The notes under the pieces are model-generated. The model was not told where the DNA came from. It did no database searches and saw only the letters and a list, made by a program, of their open reading frames with translations. A stretch of DNA of 64,000 nt from RSA9 sp036381195 (lineage in GTDB: Bacteria > Gemmatimonadota > Gemmatimonadetes > Longimicrobiales > RSA9). Position 1 is the stretch's first letter; each line of letters opens with the position of its first letter. The position numbers and the translations under genes were made by a program. Location: positions 62,001 through 126,000 of the forward strand of contig DASVDH010000022.1 in NCBI GenBank assembly GCA_036381195.1, in the 5' to 3' direction. This document shows positions 42,515-48,908 of the stretch, piece by piece.

Positions 42515-42544
42515 TTGACTGCGGCAACTCAACTGATCTACTCT
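42515..42544 (+). promoter_or_regulatory. Promoter and possible self-operator of the MarR-GNAT gene
   Basis: TTGACT, an 18-base spacer and TACTCT, about 50 bases before the ATG. The spacer start is part of an imperfect dyad (TTGA-N10-TCAA at 42515-42532), the spacing of many MarR-family sites, so the protein may repress itself (inference). Confidence 0.5.
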
Positions 42545-42592
42545 GGCTACCATTCGACCAGCCGAACGAGCACCCACCGTGAGCGACCACCC

Positions 42593-43528
42593 ATGGCCAG
42601 TGCCGACCTGCTCCGACGCGTCGAGGCCGTCCGGCGCTTCAACCGCTTCTACACCAAGCAGATCGGGGTCCTGAACGAGGGGCTCCTGAACAGCCCGTTC
42701 TCTCTGGCGGAGGCGCGGGTGGTGTACGAGCTCGCGCATCACGAGCAGACGACGGCGACGCACCTGGCCCAGGAGCTGGAGCTGGATCCGGGCTACCTGA
42801 GCCGCATCCTGCGGCGGCTGCAGCAGCGCGGGCTGATCGGCCGGCGGCGCTCGGACGCGGACGGCCGTCAGGTGCTGATCTCGTTGACCGAACGCGGGCA
42901 GGCGGCGTTCAGCGAGATCAATGCGGCGTCGCGGAACGAGATCGAAGCGATGCTCCGCGACCTCTCGCCGGCGGAGCAGGACCGGCTGCTCCATGCGATG
43001 CAGACGATCGAGTCGCTCCTCGGAGCGCCGGTGGAGCATCGCGTCCCTTACATCCTGCGGCCGCACCAGCCCGGGGACATGGGCTGGGTGGTGCACCGCC
43101 ACGGCGTGCTCTACAACCGGGAGTCCGGTTGGGACGAGACGTTCGAGGCGCTGGTGGCGGAGATCGTCGCGGCCTTCATCCGGGACTACGATCCGCGGCG
43201 CGAGCGCTGCTGGATCGCGGAGAAGGATGGGGAGAACGTCGGCTCCGTCTTCCTGGTGAAGCACCCGGAACGGGAAGGCGTGGCGAAGCTGCGGCTGCTG
43301 CTGGTGGAGCCGCATGCGCGCGGGCTGGGGATCGGCCGGCGGCTCGTGCAGGAGTGCACGCGCTTCGCGCGGCAGGTGGGGTACCGGAAGATCACGCTGT
43401 GGACGACCAGCGTGCTCGAGGCCGCGCGGCGCATCTACGAGCGGGAGGGCTACCGGCTCGTTCACCGGGAGCCGCTTCACAGCTTCGGGCACGACCTCAT
43501 CAGCGAGACGTGGGAGCTGGAGCTGTAG
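42593..43528 (+). CDS. MarR-type regulator fused to a GNAT acetyltransferase
   Basis: 311 residues. Residues 1-150 are a MarR winged helix: RRFNRFYTKQIGVLNEGLLN, SLAEARVVYELAHHEQTTAT, LDPGYLSRILRRLQQRGLIG, RRRSDADGRQVLISLTERGQ. Residues 160-311 are a GNAT acetyltransferase: MGWVVHRHGVLYNRESGWDE, RCWIAEKDGENVGSVFLVKH, KLRLLLVEPHARGLGIGRRL (acetyl-CoA-binding R-x-x-G-x-G), EAARRIYEREGYRLVHREPL. The fusion is a known architecture. It may sense a small molecule and acetylate it or a protein. Single gene. Confidence 0.88.
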   Translation: MASADLLRRVEAVRRFNRFYTKQIGVLNEGLLNSPFSLAEARVVYELAHHEQTTATHLAQELELDPGYLSRILRRLQQRGLIGRRRSDADGRQVLISLTERGQAAFSEINAASRNEIEAMLRDLSPAEQDRLLHAMQTIESLLGAPVEHRVPYILRPHQPGDMGWVVHRHGVLYNRESGWDETFEALVAEIVAAFIRDYDPRRERCWIAEKDGENVGSVFLVKHPEREGVAKLRLLLVEPHARGLGIGRRLVQECTRFARQVGYRKITLWTTSVLEAARRIYEREGYRLVHREPLHSFGHDLISETWELEL

Positions 43529-43772
43529 GGGCGAGCACAGTCGTAACCGGGGCCGGCGCGGCGGCATCGAGTCTCCCCTCCCCTCTCGGCCGGTCGCATC
43601 CACGGCCGCAGCGGCGCCGCAACGTGTGCCGCGGGCTGGTCTCCCGCCGTGTCCGCGGCGCACTCCTTGCCCGGCCGGCAGGCGTCATCGAATCGGCGTC
43701 ACTGACACCGGTGCCGCTGCACGATGCCCGCTCTGCGGGCGGCGCCTGCCGGGGAAACGGCGAGGGAACACG

Positions 43773-44612
43773 ATGAGCACGATGCGCACGAAGGACGGCA
43801 CGCAGATCTACTACAAGGACTGGGGCGCCGGTCAACCCGTCGTGTTCAGCCACGGCTGGCCGTTGAACGCGGATGCTTGGGATGACCAGATGCTCTTCCT
43901 GGCATCCCACGGCTATCGCTGCATCGCGCACGACCGGCGCGGCCACGGCCGCTCCGACCAGCCGTGGCACGGCAACGACATGGACACCTACGCCGACGAC
44001 CTCGCCGCGCTGATCGAGGCGCTCGACCTGAATGACATCGTGCTCGTGGGCCACTCCACGGGAGGCGGCGAGGTGGTGCGCTACATCGGCCGCCACGGAA
44101 CGGAGCGGGTCGCACGGCTCGTGCTGATCAGCGCCGTGCCGCCGCTGATGCTGAAGACGCCGGGCAACCCCGGCGGCCTGCCGCTGGACGTGTTCGACGA
44201 GATCCGCAGCGGGCTCTTCAGGGACCACTCGCAGTACTACAGGGACCTGAGCGCCGCGTTCTACGGCGCGAACAGGCCGGGCGCCGAGGTGTCGCAGGGC
44301 GTGCGGGACGCGTTCTGGCTCTGGTGCATGCAGGCCGGGCTCGCGGGCGCGTACGCGTGCGTCGCGGCGTTCTCCGAGACGGACTTCACGGAGGACCTGG
44401 AGAAGATCGACGTCCCGACGCTCATCATCCACGGCGACGACGACCAGATCGTGCCGATCGACGCTTCGGCCCGGCGCTCCGTGGAGATCATCGAGGGCGC
44501 GACCCTGAAGGTCTATCCCGGCGCGCCGCACGGCCTGACCGCCACGCACAAAGACCGGCTCAACGCAGACCTGCTGGAGTTCCTCGAGGCGCGAGGCCGC
44601 CTGGCGGCCTGA
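43773..44612 (+). CDS. Alpha/beta hydrolase, non-haem chloroperoxidase/esterase-like
   Basis: 279 residues from the ATG at 43773 with GAGGGAA before it. The catalytic triad of an alpha/beta hydrolase is visible: nucleophile elbow VLVGHSTGGGEVVRYIGRHG (Ser in GHSTGG), Asp in LIIHGDDDQIVPID, His in YPGAPHGLTATHKDRLNADL. FSHGWPLNADAWDDQMLFLA supplies the oxyanion loop. The family has cofactor-free perhydrolases/haloperoxidases and arylesterases. The last chromosomal-type gene before the RiPP locus. Confidence 0.87.
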   Translation: MSTMRTKDGTQIYYKDWGAGQPVVFSHGWPLNADAWDDQMLFLASHGYRCIAHDRRGHGRSDQPWHGNDMDTYADDLAALIEALDLNDIVLVGHSTGGGEVVRYIGRHGTERVARLVLISAVPPLMLKTPGNPGGLPLDVFDEIRSGLFRDHSQYYRDLSAAFYGANRPGAEVSQGVRDAFWLWCMQAGLAGAYACVAAFSETDFTEDLEKIDVPTLIIHGDDDQIVPIDASARRSVEIIEGATLKVYPGAPHGLTATHKDRLNADLLEFLEARGRLAA

Positions 44613-45593
44613 CGTGCCGCGCGGCCGGGCCCGAAGCGCCGCTGCGACCGTTTGCGGCAACCTTGCGCACGGCGGCCCATGGAAAGCGGCGCAAAGGGCA
44701 TGCTGACGAGCAGCACGTCAGCAGTGTTCCCTGCGCCGTTTCCGGCGAACATCGACCGCCCTCCTGCCGGCTGTCACAGTCGAGGTCTCCGCGGAGATCG
44801 ATTACCCGCCGTACGGACACTGCTGCGGTGAGGAGCGGGCGGCCGTTCACGGCCGAGCGTGCGAGGCCCGAGGCAAACGACGTGCCGGGCGCGGGTGCCG
44901 CCATAGAGTCCGGCGGACGCGACATGCAGTCGGGAGCTCCTCGTCGGAGGGCGGCTACAATAGAGGTGGAGCGCCACTCTGCGGCGACAGGTGCAACGTT
45001 GAGGAGACGCCGTGGGCGAAATGGGGACACGTCATCTCCGCCCGCCCGGAGCGCGCACGCTGAGCAAGCGCTTTCCTGCCACGCACCATGCACGCCGACG
45101 CGCGAGCCGGCTCGTGCACCCCGCCACCGTGGTCAGGGCCGGCCTCGGGCAGCCGGTGCGCCCTGCTTCTAGGAACCACGCTCTACCCGTAGCGCCAGGC
45201 CTCTACCACCCGCGCCGTGCAACGTAGCGATTTCGGTGCGGCGCAATGACTTATGATTCCGTGCCCATCGGCACGGCAATTGCTTTCCGTCAGCGCGACG
45301 ATTGACGATCCTCATGACAGAAGCCGGCCCGAACCTCCGGCACGCAAGGCTCGGCACGAATCAGCGAGCCCACGCGAAGCCGAAGAGACGGGCGTAGCCA
45401 GACTCAACTCCGCGAACGGGCGGGGGTCCGCGGTTCATTGGCGACCGGTTGCCCATCAATCGGCTTGGAAGCGGCACCGGTGCACTACTCTCTCAACAGA
45501 TCGGAGGTAGCATGACGTGAACCTCAGGCAGAATCGCGCAGGTGCCAAGTCGCAGTTGTCATCCATGCACCCATCATAAGAAAGGAGCAAGCA
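44613..45593. other. Long non-coding stretch leading into the RiPP locus
   Basis: 981 bases. GC falls visibly after about 44.8 kb. It contains the sigma-54-type promoter at 45268-45286. A weak candidate small gene is 45012-45227 (+, 71 basic residues, GTG with GAGGAG 5 bases before it), near a TACAAT at 44956. No other gene is supported. Confidence 0.4.
45268..45286 (+). promoter_or_regulatory. Sigma-54 (-24/-12) promoter ahead of the class III precursor
   Basis: Reads CGGCACG-GCAA-TTGCTTT: GG at 45270-45271 and GC at 45282-45283 are separated by the required ten bases. Only the base before GG differs from the consensus TGGCACG-N4-TTGCW. The predicted start is near 45295, giving a leader of about 300 bases before the precursor. 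The sigma-54 activator gene at 63400 is the candidate regulator. Confidence 0.7.
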
Positions 45594-45725
45594 ATGAGCA
45601 CCATCCTCCGTCTCCAGATGCTCGCTTTCGCCCAGGAGATCGAGACTCCCGCGGATAGTTTCGCCAGCGCGTGCTGTGGGAGTCAGAGCGCCACCAGCCT
45701 GGGCTGCGAAGAGGAGCAGCAGTAA
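45594..45725 (+). CDS. Class III lanthipeptide/labionin precursor peptide
   Basis: 43 residues; AAGGAG sits 6-7 bases before the ATG and two stop codons follow. The leader MSTILRLQMLAFAQ carries the I/L-x-L-Q motif that class III synthetases read (compare labyrinthopeptin LabA, which starts MASILELQ). The C-terminal core is SFASACCGSQSATSLGC followed by EEEQQ. Two Ser-x2-Ser-x2-Cys units are seen: S22-x2-S25-x2-C28 and S32-x2-S35-x2-C38, the pattern for labionin or lanthionine rings, with C27 left over. There is no double-glycine motif. A reading on the other strand was rejected (see below). Confidence 0.82.
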   Translation: MSTILRLQMLAFAQEIETPADSFASACCGSQSATSLGCEEEQQ

Positions 45726-46071
45726 TAGCCCGTTCCGCAGCCGCTCGCTCATGACCTCGGCCGGCGCAGGAATTCTCTAGACCGGGAACGCCAGCTCAAT
45801 TCGCGGAAGCATCCTAATGAGATGCGTCCTCGATCCCCGGAAGATGGACCCGCTTCCCACGAGAATGCGGAGGTGGACAGCACGGTCAGCCTCCGTTGCA
45901 ACAGCCACACCGGCGCGGGCACAGGCTCTCTGCCCGAGCCTGATTAGATGACCCGACCTCGCGTCATCGGGTACCTTTGATCCGCCGGCTGAGGTCACTT
46001 CGCGGGCGCCGCCTCGCGACGCGGATCGTCGCGAGGCGGCGTCGATTCAGCACCCCTTCACAAGGGCCGGC
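45726..46071 (+). other. Precursor-to-LanKC spacer
   Basis: 346 bases with no gene. The main content is the strong hairpin at 46007-46041. A second region (45946-45972) can form either GATGAC/GTCATC or ACCCGA/TCGGGT stems, which exclude each other; this may be chance. Confidence 0.4.
46007..46041 (+). promoter_or_regulatory. 15-bp hairpin ahead of the LanKC gene
   Basis: A perfect 15-bp stem (46007-46021 with 46027-46041) with a CGGAT loop ends 30 bases before the LanKC start. No U-run follows. In lanthipeptide operons a partial terminator or RNA-stabilising hairpin between precursor and enzyme genes keeps the peptide in excess, and this is the likely role. Confidence 0.65.
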
Positions 46072-47559
46072 ATGCACGAGAATCTCTACGTCATCGCGCA
46101 CCCGGAGTACTTCGAATCGCCCACGAGGTACACCATCACGCCGCACTACGCGGACGTACTCGCCTCCATCCTCCCGGAGGGGTGGAAAACGGTACGTGAC
46201 GGCCCCTGGCTAGGCGTCTCGAACGGCGCCGCGTTTCCGCCCCAGGGCTTCAAGATCCATGTTTCCAGCATTCCGGCGCAGGCGCAAACTCTCCTCCGGC
46301 TGGTCGCCTCCGAATGCGTGGATCGCGGGTTCACTTTCAAGGTGGCCGCCGATCCAAGGATGCTGCACGTGCTCAACTCGAAGGGCTTCAACCGCGGCAA
46401 CTCCGGGAAGTTCATCACCATCTATCCGCCAACCGAGGATGCCTTCCGGGAGCTCATCGAGGCGCTGTACGTGAAGACGCGCGACCGCGACTTCGTTGGA
46501 CCATACATTCTCTCCGATCGGCGCTACAAGGACAGCAAGGTCCTGTTCTACCGTTACGGCGGCTTCGAGCGACGCCAGCGCCTCAACATCGACGGCACCA
46601 AGACCCCGCTCATCCAGTCGCCGGCCGGCGAGTGGGTTCCCGATGTCCGGACGCCGTTCTTCCAGTTGCCGGAATGGGTCCGGGACCCGTTCCCCACGCC
46701 GGCTGACGAGGACGGCAGGAGCGAGCCTATCCTGCGCGGCCGATTTCGGGTGGAATCAGCGATCCGCTTCTCGAACTCGGGAGGCATCTACGCTGGCACG
46801 GACCTCGAAACGGGGCAGGAGATCGTCATCAAAGAAGCGCGCCCGTACACCGCGCCCTGGACGGTCGGGGGGGTATTCCTGCACGCCAGCCGGTTTCTTG
46901 AACGGGAATGGGCGATTCTGCAGCGGCTTCAGCGCCTCGGCTGCGTGCCGAAGGCGATCGCGCTCTTCACGGAGTGGGAGCACACGTTCCTCGTCGAGGA
47001 GTTCATCCGGGGGACGACGTACTGGAACTTCTGGGTGGACCGCGAGAATCTGCTGTGCCCTTTCATTCGCAGACCCGGTCGGATCGAGGCGTTCCTTCCG
47101 AAGTTCCGAGCGACGGCCGAGGCTCTGATCAAGGCCGTCGCGTCTGTTCACGCCGCTGGTGTCGTTCTGGGTGATCTATCGCCGCGCAACGTCTTCATCA
47201 CCCGGGATCCGTTCGAGGTTCGCTTCATCGACTTCGAGGGCGCAACCGTGCTTGGCGAGACGAACGGTGACTTCGCGGCGTTCGGGCGCCAATGGCATAC
47301 GCCGGGCTACATGAACCCGGAGCGGTCCACGCGCGCGACCGCGGATCCGTCGGACGACTGGTACGCCGTCGGGATGCTGCTCTACTGCGCTGTGATCCCG
47401 GTCCAGCAGTTCTTTGCCCTCCACCCGTCGGCGCGAGACCTGTTCCTGGACGAGTGCGTGCGGCTGGGCATACCACCGGAGGTCCGGCACATCATCAATG
47501 CCCTGCTCCACGGGCGCCCCGACGAGGCGAGTCATCGGCTCGCCGCAGCCGGCTGGTGA
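46072..47559 (+). CDS. Class III lanthipeptide synthetase, lyase and kinase domains only (LanKC without cyclase)
   Basis: 495 residues; full-length LanKC proteins are about 850-900. Lyase region (1-215): ILPEGWKTVRDGPWLGVSNG, PPQGFKIHVSSIPAQAQTLL, NSKGFNRGNSGKFITIYPP, VGPYILSDRRYKDSKVLFYR and YRYGGFERR. Kinase region (220-495): SNSGGIYAGTDLETGQEIVI, Lys254 in VIKEARP, VVLGDLSPRNVFITRDPFEV (Asp368, Asn373) and FIDFEGA (Asp387, DFE for DFG). All catalytic positions are kept. It should phosphorylate Ser/Thr of the precursor with a nucleoside triphosphate and eliminate the phosphate to dehydroamino acids. It stops where the cyclase would begin, and that domain is encoded by the next gene. Confidence 0.9.
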   Translation: MHENLYVIAHPEYFESPTRYTITPHYADVLASILPEGWKTVRDGPWLGVSNGAAFPPQGFKIHVSSIPAQAQTLLRLVASECVDRGFTFKVAADPRMLHVLNSKGFNRGNSGKFITIYPPTEDAFRELIEALYVKTRDRDFVGPYILSDRRYKDSKVLFYRYGGFERRQRLNIDGTKTPLIQSPAGEWVPDVRTPFFQLPEWVRDPFPTPADEDGRSEPILRGRFRVESAIRFSNSGGIYAGTDLETGQEIVIKEARPYTAPWTVGGVFLHASRFLEREWAILQRLQRLGCVPKAIALFTEWEHTFLVEEFIRGTTYWNFWVDRENLLCPFIRRPGRIEAFLPKFRATAEALIKAVASVHAAGVVLGDLSPRNVFITRDPFEVRFIDFEGATVLGETNGDFAAFGRQWHTPGYMNPERSTRATADPSDDWYAVGMLLYCAVIPVQQFFALHPSARDLFLDECVRLGIPPEVRHIINALLHGRPDEASHRLAAAGW

Positions 47560-47636
47560 GCGGCGTGGCGCCCATCCTTGCCAACTGCGCGGGAGACGGA
47601 TCACGGAGCAACGTGAGCGGACCCGAGGAGGTTCTG

Positions 47637-48830
47637 ATGAGCGACTCCCTTGAGGAGCTGGCGGAGGCCCCGAAGGCCATTGCGCGGTTCATACTCGGGA
47701 CCACGGACACATCGAGACGGGACCGTCTCTGGCCCTCTCATTTCCTCGTGTACTCTACCAATCCCATGAGCATCGCATACGGCGCGTCTGGAACCGCGTT
47801 GTTCCTCCAGGATGTATTCGGAGAGCTACCCGAGGACATCAGCCACTGGCTGCTTGACCAGCCTCTCGACACTGCCAGCTACCCGCCGGGCCTCTATCTC
47901 GGCCTTGCCGGCATCGCGTACGCGCTGGCGGAGCTCGGCTTCCCTGCCAGAGGCGAAGAGGTCATGCACATGGCGTACCGTTCGCCCCTGCTCTTCGCCG
48001 ATCCCACCATGCTGATCGGTGCGGCCGGTTGGGGTTGGGCGAGTCTCTACTTCCACGATCGCACCGGTGATGCCGAGTACCTGGAGCGCGCGATCGCGGC
48101 GGGCGCCCACCTGCTCGCGACAGCCGAGCGCGAGGATGGGCTGCTCTCGTGGCGCCACAGCCTGGACGGCCGCGTGCACTTCGGATTCGCCTACGGCGCC
48201 AGCGGCATCGCTCTGTTCCTCCTCCATCTGGGGCTGAGAACGGGCGACCACGAGTTCATGGCCGCAGCCGTCGGCGCATTGGAACACGATCTTCGCAACG
48301 CACACGTGACCCGCGAAGGGCTTGCCTGGGGGCGATTTCCCGGCGACCACCTGGTCGAGCCCTACTGGCTGCACGGTGGTGCTGGCGTGGGCACCACCGT
48401 CCTGCGGTTCTACGAGGAGCTCGGAGACACCTACTACCTCGATTTCGCCGAACGCATTGCGGAGAGCCTGCGCGCAAAGTTCACACTGCTGCCCGGCCAA
48501 TGGGAGGGCATGAGCGGGATCGGCGAATTCCACATCGACATGTGGCGCCTCACCGGTGATGCCTCGTACCGCGATGCGGCGGCGGACCTCGCCGAATCGA
48601 TCCTCTTGTACCGCATCCCGCGCCCCGGCGGCATGGCCTTCCCCGGACGGTGGCTCGACAGAATCTCGACCGACTACGCGACCGGCAGCGCAGGCGTCGG
48701 GGCCTTCCTGCAGCGGCTTGCCATTCCCTGGTGCCGCCGCTTCACGGATCTGCCGGGCCGCACCTCGTCGACCTTCGCGGTCGCAAGCTCAGCCGTGGCC
48801 CCCGCACAGGCGACGACGGCCACGCGCTGA
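47637..48830 (+). CDS. Stand-alone LanC-like cyclase, class III type, no zinc ligands
   Basis: 397 residues; GAGGAGG lies 5 bases before the ATG. An alpha/alpha-barrel LanC-like pattern is seen: SIAYGASGTALFLQDVFGEL, GLYLGLAGIAYALAELGFPA, HFGFAYGASGIALFLLHLGL, EPYWLHGGAGVGTTVLRFYE and GQWEGMSGIGEFHIDMWRLT. In zinc-dependent LanC proteins the latter two segments hold a Cys and a Cys-His pair; here they read WLHGGAG and WEGMSG. The only cysteine in the protein is C366. This matches class III cyclase domains, which lack zinc, but here the domain is cut off from LanKC as a separate protein 77 bases downstream. Confidence 0.82.
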   Translation: MSDSLEELAEAPKAIARFILGTTDTSRRDRLWPSHFLVYSTNPMSIAYGASGTALFLQDVFGELPEDISHWLLDQPLDTASYPPGLYLGLAGIAYALAELGFPARGEEVMHMAYRSPLLFADPTMLIGAAGWGWASLYFHDRTGDAEYLERAIAAGAHLLATAEREDGLLSWRHSLDGRVHFGFAYGASGIALFLLHLGLRTGDHEFMAAAVGALEHDLRNAHVTREGLAWGRFPGDHLVEPYWLHGGAGVGTTVLRFYEELGDTYYLDFAERIAESLRAKFTLLPGQWEGMSGIGEFHIDMWRLTGDASYRDAAADLAESILLYRIPRPGGMAFPGRWLDRISTDYATGSAGVGAFLQRLAIPWCRRFTDLPGRTSSTFAVASSAVAPAQATTATR

Positions 48831-48851
48831 GCCCGCGCGGCCGTCCCGCAC

Positions 48852-48908
48852 CCGGACCCGCCAATCCCGGCGCCGGAGTCCGGCCGCCGCAGCGCCGCAC
48901 GGGTCTGG
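48852..48908. terminator. Hairpin between the convergent cyclase and LanM genes
   Basis: CCGGACCCG (48852-48860) pairs with CGGGTCTGG (48900-48908), including one G-T pair, and encloses a short CCGG-rich inner stem. It sits between two genes that face each other, so it probably ends both transcripts. Confidence 0.45.

Noticed and set aside
45012..45227. 71-residue basic frame with GAGGAG before a GTG
   Set aside because: A fair ribosome site, but no recognisable sequence pattern and no clear promoter; kept only as a note in the intergenic entry.
45439..45452. Second sigma-54-like word (TGGCGACCGGTTGC) before the precursor
   Set aside because: GG and GC are nine bases apart, not ten; this spacing is not tolerated by sigma-54.
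45456..45752. Minus-strand frame of 98 residues with a signal-like poly-Leu start and several cysteines
   Set aside because: It is antisense to the class III precursor. Its Leu run is simply the complement of the Glu/Gln tail and the double stop, and the precursor has the better ribosome site, leader motif and orientation. It remains a minor alternative.
47566..47581. Sigma-54-like word before the free cyclase gene (TGGCGCCCATCCTTGC)
   Set aside because: Spacing is eleven bases; the gene is better explained as co-transcribed with LanKC.
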